Shown here one piece after another: positions 32,824-43,000 of a stretch of 44,171 nucleotides of DNA. The stretch covers positions 1 through 44,171 of the forward strand of contig DATDGR010000215.1 in assembly GCA_036521995.1 (NCBI GenBank), read 5' to 3'. Position numbers and translations under genes: made by a program. The notes below the pieces were generated by a model. That model did not search any database. It was not told where the DNA came from and worked only from the letters and a program-made list of their open reading frames with translations. Every line of letters starts with the position of its first letter. Position 1 is the stretch's first letter. The stretch comes from Gp13-AA77 sp036521995 (GTDB lineage: Bacteria; Acidobacteriota; Terriglobia; UBA7540).

Positions 32824-33567
32824 TCACAGCACCGACTGGCCGCCGTCCACCGGAATCACCTGGCCGGTGATGAACTCGGCCGTGGAGGCGAGGAACAGCA
32901 CCGCGGCCGCCACATCCTCGGGGCGTCCAGCCCGGCCGAGGGGGGTTAGGGGGAGCGAGCGCCGCTGGCCGGGGCTTGGCTTCTCGCCGGGGAATAGGAT
33001 GGTGCCAGGAGCCACGCTGTTGACCGTGATCTTAGGCCCCAAAGCCTTCGCGAGACACCGGGTGAGCATGATCTGCCCGGCCTTCGAACTGCAATAGTGC
33101 AGGTAGCTGGGCCAGGCGCGCAGACCGCCGAGCGAAGAGATATTGATAATCCGGCCGCCGCCCTGCCGCATCATCAGGCGCGCCGCCGCCTGGGCGCAGA
33201 AAAAAGGACCCTTCAGGTTGATGCCCAGCACCTGGTCCCAATCGCGCTCATTGAGTTTGTCCCAGGGCGCCGCAAAAAAGACGCCGGCGTTGTTCACCAG
33301 CACGTCGAGCCGCCCGAACCGGCGTTCCACGGCCCGAAGCATGGCCCGGACCTGGGCCGCTTTCGAAACGTCCGCCCGGATCGCGAGGGTCCCGCTGCCC
33401 AGGGCCTTGATTTCGCGCACCGTTTGCCGCGCCTCGGCTGCAGAACGGTTATAATTGACGGCCACGCTGGCCCCGGCGCGAGCGAGCGTGAGTGCGATCA
33501 CTTTGCCAATGCGGCGTCCGGCGCCGGTAACGAGTGCGACCTGATTCGCCAAGGGCTGGTGCTTCAT
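32824..33567 (-). CDS. Short-chain dehydrogenase/reductase (SDR)
   Basis: A 247-residue classical SDR. NADP-binding TGAGRRIGKVIA (14-25), the NNAG motif (92-95), Asn117, Ser145, and the catalytic pair Tyr158/Lys162 (YCSSK) are all present. The end, LFLASTAEFITGQVIPVDGG, is the usual C-terminal pattern. The double Arg after TGAG (GRRIG) resembles pteridine reductases and FolM, while the rest resembles 3-oxoacyl-ACP reductases (FabG), so the substrate cannot be named. It is divergent from the bshB1-like gene, 46 bases apart, and upstream of the exported hypothetical. Confidence 0.9.
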   Translation of the reverse strand: MKHQPLANQVALVTGAGRRIGKVIALTLARAGASVAVNYNRSAAEARQTVREIKALGSGTLAIRADVSKAAQVRAMLRAVERRFGRLDVLVNNAGVFFAAPWDKLNERDWDQVLGINLKGPFFCAQAAARLMMRQGGGRIINISSLGGLRAWPSYLHYCSSKAGQIMLTRCLAKALGPKITVNSVAPGTILFPGEKPSPGQRRSLPLTPLGRAGRPEDVAAAVLFLASTAEFITGQVIPVDGGQSVL

Positions 33568-33613
33568 CGGCTGATCCCTCTCGGCTCAGCGGATCCCGGC
33601 ATCATAACATCCT

Positions 33614-34327
33614 ATGAGCCTCGACGTTCTGGCAATTGCTGCGCATCGCGACGACATCGAACTCACTTGCGGCGGCACCGTCATCAAGATGGTGGATGAA
33701 GGTTACCGGGTGGGCGCGCTGGATCTTTCGGCCGGCGAATCCGGCACGCGCGGCAACGCCGCCCTGCGCGCGCGCGAGGCCGAGAAGGCCGCCAGGCTGA
33801 TGGGCCTGGCCCACCGCGAGAATCTAGGTCTGCCCGACGCTGCCATTGAGAATCTGCGCGCCTACAAGCTCAAGATCGCGCAGAAGATTCGCGAGCTGCG
33901 GCCCCGCACGGTGATTCTGCCCTACTGGGAAGGCCGCCACCCGGACCACTACACCACCGGGCAGATCGGATACGAAGCTTGCTTCCTGGCCGGGCTCGAC
34001 AAACTGCCGCTTGAAGGCGAGCCGCACCGTCCCTTCAAGATCATCTACGCCTCCGTCTACGTTCCAGCCGTGGTACCCAGCTTTGTGGTCGATGTCACCT
34101 CCCAGTTTGAGCGCAAGCTGAAGGCCATTCTCTGTTACGGGTCGCAGTTCTCGGCCGAGAAGGATATGCGAAACCTCTTCCCTTCGCGGAAGGACCTGCG
34201 CGAGCGCGTGGGGTCGCTGGCGCGGCACTTTGGCTTGATGATCGGTGTGCGCTTCGGCGAGCCCTTCGTCACCCGTGAAGTGTCGGCCGTGGACGATATC
34301 GTGACTATGCCGGTGCGGTCGGTGTAA
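33614..34327 (+). CDS. bshB1: LmbE-family N-acetylglucosaminyl-malate deacetylase (BshB1-like)
   Basis: A 237-residue zinc deacetylase. The opening LDVLAIAAHRDDIELTCGG holds the metal motif AHxDD (His11, Asp14; the usual Pro is Arg12). SAGESGTRG and YWEGRHPDHYTTG (third ligand and substrate site, about 105-117) follow, and the remaining sequence (YGSQFSAEKDM) fits the BshB1 subgroup that deacetylates GlcNAc-malate in bacillithiol synthesis. Bacillithiol is known outside Firmicutes, including acidobacteria. No bshA or bshC is in the window, so the pathway call rests on family resemblance alone. Confidence 0.8.
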   Translation: MSLDVLAIAAHRDDIELTCGGTVIKMVDEGYRVGALDLSAGESGTRGNAALRAREAEKAARLMGLAHRENLGLPDAAIENLRAYKLKIAQKIRELRPRTVILPYWEGRHPDHYTTGQIGYEACFLAGLDKLPLEGEPHRPFKIIYASVYVPAVVPSFVVDVTSQFERKLKAILCYGSQFSAEKDMRNLFPSRKDLRERVGSLARHFGLMIGVRFGEPFVTREVSAVDDIVTMPVRSV

Positions 34328-34630
34328 CGAGCCGGAAGCCGATGTTACGTGGGGCGCGACAAAGACATCGGACACAGTAGAATCATGGAAGCCGATGCTG
34401 GTGGTGATAAGACTGCAGCTGGCCGTGCTGGTAGTGACGGTGATGGATCGGCATCAACTGAGGTATCGGCGGACGTGATCGAGACGTGAATGGCAGAACT
34501 TTGCGCCAGCCTTGGCCGGACGGCGAGTCAAATGCGGCATCTCAGAGCTTAGGTGCGCTGTGGCCAGCTGAAGGCTAAGGTCATTAATGGTGCCAGAAGT
34601 ATCTCAGAATGGGACCACCGAGGAGTGTTT

Positions 34631-34885
34631 ATGACGGGAACTGCGGGAGCCAGGAAGAGTCAGCTTCTTAGGAAATCGGGCTACGCTTACAACTTTAACA
34701 GGATGGTTTACTTTAACCGGCAGGCGAAGAAAGCTTTCAGCGTGGAATTCGTGGAAGATCACAGCGCGAGCTATCTCCAACGCTATATCAAGAAAACAGA
34801 AAGGGAACCGGGATGGCACTTTTATTTCAACGGCCGCGACCTTCCCACCGCTGTGAGGAGGGAACTTGAAGGCGCGTTGGGATGA
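34631..34885 (+). CDS. Small protein upstream of RelA/SpoT gene, antitoxin candidate
   Basis: From ATG 34631 (GAGGAGTG just before it) the product is 84 residues: a basic start, then GYAYNFNRMVYFNRQAKKAF, SVEFVEDHSASYLQRYIKK and a C-terminal GWHFYFNGRDLPTAVRRELE. I know similar small proteins next to alarmone-synthetase-like genes, but not a named family. Its stop overlaps the start of the next gene (ATGA), as in toxin-antitoxin operons with tightly coupled translation. It could be the antitoxin of the RelA/SpoT protein; it might instead be a cofactor. Base composition of both genes looks less GC-rich than the surroundings, by eye. Confidence 0.65.
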   Translation: MTGTAGARKSQLLRKSGYAYNFNRMVYFNRQAKKAFSVEFVEDHSASYLQRYIKKTEREPGWHFYFNGRDLPTAVRRELEGALG

Positions 34886-35547
34886 CGGGCACCCGCACAA
34901 TCGAGGATCGCCTGCGAGAGCAGTACTTCACGCTGCTCCCTGACATTCGGCGCGTGGCTGAACATGTCGAAGCGGAAGTTAAGTATGGGGTACTACCAGT
35001 CAGCCACAGGCTGAGCAAATACGAGCAGTTGGTGGTCACGTCCAGGGTTAAGGAGTGCGAGAGCGCCCCCGATGCTCTTCGCCGGCGGCAAGTATTCGGG
35101 ACGTTCGACACTGATCGGCCAACAAGCTATAGCCTGACCGACTTGAAAGATTTAGCCGGCGTCAGGATTCTTGCTTTTCCGAGCAGCCGGTTGGCGGATA
35201 TTAATCGAGTGCTTCGCAAACGATTCCCATCATGGCAAGCTGATCCGGTCGTCGAGAATGGCCGGCTGCTCGCCTTCAAATATTCGGGCTATTGTCAGGC
35301 AAGCGACAAGGTCCGAGGCGAATACCAGATCGTATCAACATTAATCGGCCTTTTCTGGGAAGTCGAGCACGCGGCCATCTACAAACCAGCCCCTGAACTG
35401 AAGGGCATCGCGCGCGACGTGGGGGTGCGGGAGCGAATCTCAGAGGCATATCGCGCCCTCGGAGCTTTTGAGGAAGAATTCGAGGCCCAGATTGCCCAGA
35501 TTCTCGAAGTACACAGGCGGCGGCGTAGGCGGCGGCGTAGCATTTGA
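34882..35547 (+). CDS. RelA/SpoT-domain protein, possible toxic small alarmone synthetase
   Basis: A 221-residue single-domain protein. The (p)ppGpp-synthetase nucleotidyltransferase pattern is visible: SRVKECESAPDALRRR near 54 (ATP-side basic residues), LTDLKDLAGVRILAF at 85-99 (D-L-x-G-x-R), KYSGYCQA near 133 where relatives have Y-R-G-x-H, and EYQIVSTLIGLFWEVEHAAI then YK at 147-168 (catalytic Glu147 in the E-x-Q motif, then WxxxEH..YK). There is no HD hydrolase, TGS or ACT domain, so it is of small-alarmone-synthetase size. The end is a run of arginines (HRRRRRRRRSI) coded by a tandem 12-bp repeat (about 35517-35540). With the coupled upstream gene it resembles toxSAS modules, which make toxic alarmones or modify tRNA. 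Activity is inferred. Confidence 0.75.
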   Translation: MTGTRTIEDRLREQYFTLLPDIRRVAEHVEAEVKYGVLPVSHRLSKYEQLVVTSRVKECESAPDALRRRQVFGTFDTDRPTSYSLTDLKDLAGVRILAFPSSRLADINRVLRKRFPSWQADPVVENGRLLAFKYSGYCQASDKVRGEYQIVSTLIGLFWEVEHAAIYKPAPELKGIARDVGVRERISEAYRALGAFEEEFEAQIAQILEVHRRRRRRRRSI

Positions 35548-36186
35548 GGCCGGGCCGCCCAGCAGAGCTGTGCGATCCACCTATCTAATCATTTGAGCGT
35601 CGAGGGCTTTTCACGTCGCTCGTGCATACGGGTCTATTTTCGCTTGACAAGCCCGGAGAGTATGATACGGTTTATGACAGATGAGTGATAGCTCTGGCAA
35701 GGGGTTAGGCTGTCGTGCCGGGAGGAATCGGATTGGAAGGTCGCTGAACGTGAACGCCCGCCCCACCAAACTACCGGCTGCCGGACGCCGACGGGCAAGA
35801 AAAATTCGGAACATCCCACGATCTCATTGAAGACAGAGCCACTTAAGAATTGACTTTCGGCACATCCCACGATGTTACTGAAGGTAAAGGAGTTACATTT
35901 TGACGAGTTGGGTATCCGCCGATGTTGTTGATCCTAATAGGGTTAACGCACTTTGGTCAATTCCTGGTGGCCGGCTCGGCCTCCTCGTCCATCGCCCTAA
36001 CGCCTTCGCCCAGAAATCACGCGCCTCGATCCCCGGTCACTGAGCCGGTACAGCGGCGGGCCCCCGAGTTCGCTCCGGGCGACGGGTTCGGTGCGAGTCC
36101 CCCGTGCGCAGCTCCAGTGCCGCACAGGAGGGCTCGTTGGCCCTGCGTCGGGGTAAGGTCCCAAAGCTATCTTTCCATGCCCACCA
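35548..36186. other. Gene-poor stretch before the RMD1-like gene
   Basis: No gene that I can support in 639 bases. It contains a direct repeat (separate entry). A 112-residue frame at 35922-36260 starts with a hydrophobic stretch but has a low-complexity rest and overlaps the RMD1-like gene out of frame. Confidence 0.4.
35805..35883. repeat. 28-bp imperfect direct repeat
   Basis: Copies at 35805-35832 and 35856-35883 share TTCGG-ACATCCCACGAT and end in TGAAG, 24 of 28 positions alike, 51 bases apart. They could be binding sites or remnants of a duplication; only two copies are seen, so this is not a CRISPR array. Confidence 0.5.
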
Positions 36187-37293
36187 GTGGTAAAAAAGGT
36201 TGTGCTTCTTCGCGGCTCCTTCCGAACCCTCCTTCTATACGACGTGGCCGAGGCCTTTGACCTGGAGAAACTCCGCCAGCTCCTCGGCTCGCGCGGCAGT
36301 CCCGTGCAAGCGTTTTTTCCCCGCCGGACGCCGGACTACGTGCGCTTCGAACAAGTGCCCATCGTGGAGCCCTGCGGATCGCTGACGCTCAAGACCGGCG
36401 AGCAAGTGTGCTGGTCCATGAAGTATTACCCGTACGCGGTGGCCGTGACCCAGCTCGAATCGCCCTTCGAGTGCGCGTGGGATGCGTTGCTGCCTCGGGC
36501 CTCGCGCTGGATGAACACCGCCGATATTGAGTCCCAGATGCGCGAACTCGTGCGCGAGCGCTTGAATCGAGTGGCGGCGGCAGTGATCCGTCCCAGCCCG
36601 GACTGGCTGGAAGACGAATACCTGGTGATCGACCTGCAAAGCGTCGGGCAAACCGGAAGGGAGCGCCCGGCCGCCGCTGAGCTGCTCGCCGCGCACGGAG
36701 AACGGATCGTGCAATTGATGCGGGGCGAGGCGACGCCACTCTCACCCAAGACCACGGAGGAGGCGCTCGGGGCCAGCGCCTCCTACTACCCCACGGACCT
36801 GGTCGTGGTGGGCGCATCCGCCTCGCTGGTCTACGATCGTCCCGAAGACGCCGCCGCCACCATCCAGATCCTGGAATATGCCCGCACTCAACTGCTGGAA
36901 TTTCGCTATTACGACAACCTGATGACCCGCGTGCTTTCCCGCGTCTACAGCGCCCTCGATCGCAAGAGAAGTGTATTGTTCTCGCGCCGCAGCCTGCCCG
37001 GCGATGCCAACCAATTGAACACGATTCGCCTGGATGTGATGGAATTGACGGAGCAGATTGACAACACTATCAAGTTCGTGAGCGACATCTTCTATGCCCG
37101 CGTCTACCGGCTGGCCGCCGGCCGCATGGGCGTGCCGGAGTATCGAGCCCTGGTGGAACAAAAGCTGCGCACAGCCGGTGAACTCTACGACGTGATGGTG
37201 GATCAGTTCAACGAAGCGCGCACCTTCATCATCGAAGTGGCGATCGCCGTCCTCTGCCTGCTGGACGTGATCCTGCTGCTGAAGGGCAAATAG
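36187..37293 (+). CDS. RMD1/DUF155-family membrane protein
   Basis: A 368-residue protein. Features that fit RMD1/DUF155 are the alternating beta region (~50-110), DWLEDEYLVIDLQSVG, then the helical ATIQILEYARTQLLEFRYYD and LNTIRLDVMELTEQIDNTIK, and a single C-terminal transmembrane segment (about 347-364, FIIEVAIAVLCLLDVILLL) ending in KGK. Yeast RMD1 relatives sit in membranes and have unclear roles; bacterial members are uncharacterised. The GTG at 36187 has no obvious ribosome site, and the true start may lie a few codons away. It is followed after 88 bases by the trehalase-like gene. Confidence 0.7.
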   Translation: MVKKVVLLRGSFRTLLLYDVAEAFDLEKLRQLLGSRGSPVQAFFPRRTPDYVRFEQVPIVEPCGSLTLKTGEQVCWSMKYYPYAVAVTQLESPFECAWDALLPRASRWMNTADIESQMRELVRERLNRVAAAVIRPSPDWLEDEYLVIDLQSVGQTGRERPAAAELLAAHGERIVQLMRGEATPLSPKTTEEALGASASYYPTDLVVVGASASLVYDRPEDAAATIQILEYARTQLLEFRYYDNLMTRVLSRVYSALDRKRSVLFSRRSLPGDANQLNTIRLDVMELTEQIDNTIKFVSDIFYARVYRLAAGRMGVPEYRALVEQKLRTAGELYDVMVDQFNEARTFIIEVAIAVLCLLDVILLLKGK

Positions 37294-37381
37294 GAGAAGA
37301 CCGTTAAACGCTTGATTCCCGCTTGAATGCGCCTGGCGCTCGGCGTACAGTCTGAGGGCTGAGGTTGGCTAGGAGACTAGG

Positions 37382-39127
37382 TTGGACAAACACCTTCGTA
37401 GGCTCTGTTTCGTCCTGCTGCTCGTCACGGCGTTCCTCTGGACCGCTGCGGCGGCGCCGGCCTCGCCGGTATCCACCAGCGTTCTCCCAAGCGCCGCGAG
37501 TGGCGCAGCGCAGGCCGGACCGGCGCCGGAAGACATCCTCGCTTACATCGGCGACGCCTGGCGCACCTTGGGGCGGTCGATGACTGAGTGCTCGTCGATC
37601 GTGGATGCTAAAGTGGCGGGCGCCCAAGCGGTGCTCTATCTTCCTCAGGGATTGCCGACGCCCCCGGCCGTCGAGAGCCTGGAGGGCCAATGCCGGGTCA
37701 AGGTGCTGCGGCTGCCGGCCCGAATCACCCATCTGGGCGAGGTAATGCCCGGCGACCTCAGGGAGAACGGGCTGCTTTACCTTCCCAACCGTTACGTGGT
37801 TCCGGGCGGACGCTTCAACGAGATGTACGGCTGGGACAGCTACTTCATCATCCGCGGCTTGCTCGATGCGGGCCACCGCGACCTGGCCCGCGGCATGATT
37901 GAGAACTTCTTCTACGAGATTGAGAACTATGGCGCCGTGCTCAACGCCAATCGCACCTATTATCTCACGCGCTCGCAGCCGCCGTTTCTCACCTCGATGA
38001 TCATGGCGCAGAATGCGGCCGATAAGGCGGCCGGGCACGATGACCGGTCGTGGCTGGCCGACGCCTATCAGTACGCCGAGCGCGATCATGCCCTCTGGAT
38101 CCATGCGCCCAAGCTGGCCGGATCCACCGGTCTGGCGCGCTACTTCGATGTGGGCGAAGGTCCCATCCCGGACACTGCCGATCATCCCGAGCTTTATGCC
38201 GATGTGGCGGATTGGCTGGTGCGGCATCCGGAGGTGCACACGAACTATCTCGCGCCAGCGCTTTCCCAGGGCTTTGGACCCGAGTTGCGCGTGCCGCTTT
38301 GCGACGGCAAGCCCTGCGCCGGCGGCCGCATCGTAAGTTTCACGGCCGACTACTACCGGGGCGACCGTGCCATGCGCGAGTCAGGCTTTGACATCTCCTT
38401 CCGCTTCGGCCCGTTCGGCGGGTCCACCCACCACTATGCTCCGGTCTGCCTGAACAGCCTGCTCTACAAGGCGGAGACCGATCTCGCCTTCATGGCGGAC
38501 ATGCTCGGGCGCCATCAGGAGGCAAACGACTGGCGAGCTCAGGCCAAGCGGCGAAAGCAACTCATCAACCGCTATCTATGGAACCCGGCCAAGGGTATGT
38601 TCGTCGACTACGAATTGGAGTCGGAAAAGCAATCCACGTACAGCTACGCGACCACGTTCTATCCTCTCTGGACCGGCCTCGCCACAGCTGAGCAGGCCCA
38701 AGGAGTGATGCGGAACCTGAGCGTCTTTGAGCAGCCGGGCGGGCTCGCTATGAGTGATCAGGAGACGGGGGTGCAGTGGGACAAGCCTTACGGATGGGCG
38801 CCGGTGACGATGATGGCCGTGGAAGGGATGCGCCGCTATGGATTCAACGCCACGGCCGATCGGGTCTCAAAAGAGTTTCTCTCGACCGTACTCGAGAACT
38901 TTCACCGCGACGGCACCATCCGAGAGAAATATAACGTGGTGACCGGTACCACGGAAGCGAGCGTGACCGCCGGATACCAAGCCAATATCGTGGGTTTCGG
39001 GTGGACCAACGCCGCTTTCCTGACCCTCCTGCACGCGCTACCCCAGCATGACCAGAAGGCCCTGCTCGAAGGGCGCGGGTCGCATGCGGCCGTCGCAGGA
39101 CGCGGACGTGCTGTCTCCGGGCGATGA
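37382..39127 (+). CDS. Exported trehalase-family glycosidase (GH37)
   Basis: A 581-residue protein with a signal peptide (basic start, hydrophobic 9-24, AAAAPASP). Both trehalase signatures are present: PGGRFNEMYGWDSYF near 140 and QWDKPYGWAP near 465. MRESGFDISFRFG near 336 holds the proposed catalytic acid (Asp in ESGxD; the usual Trp is Phe), and REKYNV near 518 the base region. It should split trehalose to glucose in the periplasm or outside. The start is TTG 37382 with AGGAGA upstream. The C-terminal ~30 residues are basic and low-complexity and may be extra. The RraA-like gene follows after 72 bases. Confidence 0.9.
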   Translation: MDKHLRRLCFVLLLVTAFLWTAAAAPASPVSTSVLPSAASGAAQAGPAPEDILAYIGDAWRTLGRSMTECSSIVDAKVAGAQAVLYLPQGLPTPPAVESLEGQCRVKVLRLPARITHLGEVMPGDLRENGLLYLPNRYVVPGGRFNEMYGWDSYFIIRGLLDAGHRDLARGMIENFFYEIENYGAVLNANRTYYLTRSQPPFLTSMIMAQNAADKAAGHDDRSWLADAYQYAERDHALWIHAPKLAGSTGLARYFDVGEGPIPDTADHPELYADVADWLVRHPEVHTNYLAPALSQGFGPELRVPLCDGKPCAGGRIVSFTADYYRGDRAMRESGFDISFRFGPFGGSTHHYAPVCLNSLLYKAETDLAFMADMLGRHQEANDWRAQAKRRKQLINRYLWNPAKGMFVDYELESEKQSTYSYATTFYPLWTGLATAEQAQGVMRNLSVFEQPGGLAMSDQETGVQWDKPYGWAPVTMMAVEGMRRYGFNATADRVSKEFLSTVLENFHRDGTIREKYNVVTGTTEASVTAGYQANIVGFGWTNAAFLTLLHALPQHDQKALLEGRGSHAAVAGRGRAVSGR

Positions 39128-39199
39128 AGCAGGGCGAGCAGGGGCGCCAGGACAAGCGATCCGACGGCTGGAATCCAACCACGGCGAAGAGAGGCTGAC

Positions 39200-39898
39200 A
39201 TGATTTTTCATTCCCCCTTAAGTGAAGAGGATCTTGACGCTCTGCGGCACCTCGATACCTGTGCGGTTGCGGACGCGATTGAGAACTTCGACCTGAGGGC
39301 CCGGAACACGGGTTTCGCGAATTCGAGAGTGCGATGCCTGTTTGAGGAGCTTCCCCCCATGGTAGGCTACGCAGCGACGGCTCGCCTGCGCAGCGGAGAC
39401 CGGCCCATGTCAGGCGGGAGTTACCACGACCGCACGGACTGGTGGAAAAGCATTCTTAACGTGCCTATGCCTCGCGTGGCGGTGCTGGAGGACATCGACG
39501 ATCCACCCGGACTTGGGGCCTTCGTCGGGGACGTGCACGCCGCCATGCTCCAGGCGCTCGGCTGCGTAGGATACGTCACCAACGGCGGCGTTCGGGAACT
39601 GCCGGCCGTCCGCGCCATGGGCTTTCACCTCTTCGCGGGCAACGTCGCGGCGTCGCACGCGTATGCCCGCATCATCGACTTTGGCTCAGCGATCCAGGTG
39701 GGCGGTATGCAAGTGCGTCCGGGCGAGCTGCTGCACGGCGACCGGCACGGAGTGGTTTCGATCCCGAAGCAGATTGCCGCTGAGATCCCCCGTGTGGCAG
39801 CGGAGTTGAGGGAGCGGGACCGGGGGGTCCTGGCGCTTTGCCACTCGCCTGGCTTCTCAGTTGAGAAGCTGCGCGACGCTATCAAGAAAATGGAGTAG
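39200..39898 (+). CDS. RraA-like / HMG-aldolase-family protein
   Basis: A 232-residue protein with the RraA fold signatures: LDTCAVADAIENFDLRARNT at the start, VGYAATARL, then LGAFVGDVHAAMLQALGCVG, YVTNGGVRELPAVRAMGFHL, and a final GDRHGVVSIP. Relatives are either 4-hydroxy-4-methyl-2-oxoglutarate aldolases or regulators of RNase E. The metal/substrate motif, usually G-x-x-R-D, is here GGVRE (Glu in place of Asp), so aldolase activity is uncertain. GAAGAGAGG precedes the ATG. It may be co-transcribed with the trehalase-family gene. Confidence 0.82.
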   Translation: MIFHSPLSEEDLDALRHLDTCAVADAIENFDLRARNTGFANSRVRCLFEELPPMVGYAATARLRSGDRPMSGGSYHDRTDWWKSILNVPMPRVAVLEDIDDPPGLGAFVGDVHAAMLQALGCVGYVTNGGVRELPAVRAMGFHLFAGNVAASHAYARIIDFGSAIQVGGMQVRPGELLHGDRHGVVSIPKQIAAEIPRVAAELRERDRGVLALCHSPGFSVEKLRDAIKKME

Positions 39899-40004
39899 TC
39901 ACGAGCCGGAACTGGCGAGAGGAGGAATCGGACGCTGCGCCCTGTCCGCGGACTTGCGCGAATTCGGCATCCCCGGGGCCGGCGACGGTCCGAAGGCGCG
40001 TCGG

Positions 40005-43000
40005 TCAATGGGCGAGCCGCTCCAGCTCCGCAGCCGCTTCCGAATCTCCCGGATGGCGCTTCAACAGCTCCCGAAGGGACGCTGCTGCCTTCTCCTTATC
40101 GCCAGCCAACGCGTAAGCGCGCGCTACATTCAAGTAGCCCTGCGCGTAGTCCGGCGCTACTTGCACACACTGCTGGAAGGCTCGGAGAGCCTGCGCGGTG
40201 TCGCCCGATCGAACGTAAAGCACGCCCAGGTTGTTCCAGGCTTCAGCGTAGTCCGGCCGCAGCTTCAGAGCCTGCTCGAGGTAGGTTCGGGCGCGCGCAA
40301 CGTCATCCTTCATGGCGAACACCATGCCTAGGTCGTAGCTCAACTCCGCGTTTTCAGGCTCAACCTGCAAGGCTTTCTCGAGTGCCTGCCGCGCCAGGTC
40401 CCATTTCTTTTCGGTGCGGTACAGCCTGCCCAGGTTCTGGAGCGCGATCACGTAGTCAGGCTTCAGGGCGATGGCTTTTTTAAAATACTCCACCGCTTCT
40501 TCATTCTTCCCGTCGCGGGCCGCGAGCAACCCGAGGTCATTCAAGGCATCGGCATACTCGGGGCGGATCTCCAACGCTCGCAGTAAGGCCGGCCGGGCGA
40601 GTTCCGGCTCACCCTTCTGCAAGTAAAGAGTCGCCACACTGTAATGTGCTGTAGCGTCGTTCGGGTCGCTCCGGATGGCCACCTGAAAGGAGGCAATCGC
40701 CTGGTCAAGGTATCCCGCCTGAAAATAGGCCGTGCCGTAAGTGAAGTAGTTGCGGCCGAACCCCGCCAGATAGCGCTGGCCGGGAAACGGAAGCGCCAGA
40801 CGAACCCGCGCTTCCTGGCTGGTGGGTATCATTCCCAAATCGAGGACCAAGCGGTCGAAATCGAATTGGCCCTGAAACACCTTCAGGATCTCACCGGACT
40901 TATCAAGCAGGAAGCTGGTAGGAAATCCGAGGTTCCGGCGCCGGTCGAAGAGGTACCGAAAAAGCAGATTATAAACTCCAGCCACCTCGGCCGAAGCGAT
41001 CACTAGCGACAGGTCCAATCCCTGACCTAATGCGCGCACTTCGTCGGCTCGCTGCGGTCCATCGAGATTGATAGCGACTACCTCCAAGCCGCGCGCTGCC
41101 CACTGGCTGCGACGACGATCAAGGCCCATGAGATCACTGTGGGCAGAGGCCGAATCAAGCGTCCAGAAATAGAGCAGAACGTGACGGCCGCGGAGACCGC
41201 TAAGCTTTAGCAAAGGACCTCCGACCGTGGGCAGTTCAAACTCGGGGGCGGGCACAGATTCGACAAGCCAAGACTCGACTGCAGCCGGCAGCTCGACGGG
41301 TTTCGGAGGTACCGCTTCCGGCTGCGCGGAAAGCGCGGCAAACGCAGTGGCCTGGAAGTCGCCGCGTCCTTCCTCGATCTCGATGCGATGATTCGGCGGC
41401 ACCGATTCGAACTCCTGCGCGGCGCCGCTCGGCCACCGAACTTCGACGCGAACCGCGGCCGTCCCGGCGCCAAGGCCAAAAAAGAGCTCCTTCGTGTGCT
41501 GCGAGACAAAGCCGGAGCCTGCTCTCAGGATCCTCTTCTGGCGTCGGCCGCCGAATTCAACCGTGACCGCGGCGCCGACCGCATCCCGATTGCTCTTGGT
41601 CCCGCGCAAGCGCACCGCGATGCTAGTTCCGGCGTTCGGCATCAGGTTGCGCAAGACGCGAATCTGCGGTCCCGTGCGATTTTTCAGAAAAAGTTCGAGC
41701 GTGCCGTCGTGATCGAAGTCGGTCAGGGCGAAAGCGCGGCTGTCATCGGGGAAGTCGAGTCCGGCCGCGCCCGAGACCTCTGAAAAACTACCGTCGCCAT
41801 TGTTGAGGTAGAGCACGTTGCGCTGACCGCCGGCCCAGGTAAAATCAGATCGAATCAGTTCGTTGATGGCTCCCCAGCCGAGCTCGTAGCGCTTCGATGT
41901 GCCGCCGGCGCCCGGAGAACGAGCAACAACCTGACGCCAGAAAAAGCTCTCGCAGTCGTAGGAGTCTGGGCCTGAGATCATGCCGTTAGTGACGTACAGA
42001 TCGGGGTAACCGTCGCAGTCGAAATCCCAAGCGTCGCTGGACCAGGACCATCCTGCCCGCTCCACGCCGGCGGCCGCGCTCGTGTCTTCGAAGCGGCCAT
42101 TGCGGGCGCTCCGATACAGCGAGTTCCCCTTGGCGTGCCGCCGGTAGAGAGCGCGGATGTTCTCCGGCTGATCGTTCATGAACGCGGGATCGGAGGAGAC
42201 GCGCACGCCGGCCGGCTCCCACATGTCCGAGACGTAGAGGTCCTCTTTGCCGGCTGCCGTCGAGTCAAACCAGCAGGAGCTCATGCCGGGACCCACGTCC
42301 AGCACGCCGGCTTTCTCGGCCACGTCGGTGAACGTCCCGTTGCGGTTGTTTCGATAGAGGTTTTTGTTGCCGAAGTCGTTCACCACGTAGAGATCAGGCC
42401 AGCCATCCTCGTCAAAGTCACACCAGGTGCAGTCAAAACCGTAGTGGTCATTGTTCTGATTAAGACCCGCCCGCTCGGTGACGTCCTCAAAAGTGCCGTG
42501 GCCACGATTGCGAAACAAAAACTTCGGCGGGCCGTTGACCGCGTTATAGTAGGGCCGCGGATACTGATATTGATCCAGGCCCCTGTAGTAGCTGTAGAGG
42601 CAAAAGTAGACGTCCAGATAACCGTCGCGGTCGTAGTCGCCGAAAGCCGCACCCGTGAAGGTCCCCTCCGGCTGATGTTGAAACTGGAACGCGTCGTCTT
42701 GGTGAGCGAACGTCCCGTCCCCTCGATTGATAAACAATAGAGGCCCCCGCGCCGTCACTATTAACAGGTCCTGATGGCCGTCGTTGTCGATATCGGCGAA
42801 GAGCGCGCAGGGCGTGTTATCGAGCACACCGACGCCCGCTTTCTCTGTAATGTCACCGAATCGGCCGTCGCCAAGGTTGCGGTAGAGCCGGTTCGGCAAC
42901 CCCGAGGGCTGGCAGACATAGATCTCATCAAAGCCGTCGTTGTCGATGTCTCCGGCGGCGATGCCGTTGTTGCCGTAAATGTCGATGCCGCTCGCCTGGT

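Noticed and set aside
34385..34489. 34-codon frame beginning MEADAGGDKTAAG
   Set aside because: Low-complexity Gly/Asp/Ser content and no ribosome site; probably chance.
35805..35883. Possible CRISPR repeat pair
   Set aside because: Only two imperfect copies with one 23-base spacer and no cas genes.
36040..36160. Possible structured RNA or riboswitch (GC-rich, several short stems)
   Set aside because: I could not fit it to any known riboswitch core, and GC-rich sequence gives such stems by chance.
35922..36260. 112-residue plus-strand open frame with hydrophobic start
   Set aside because: Pro/Arg-rich noise after residue 30, no ribosome site, and out-of-frame overlap with the RMD1-like gene.
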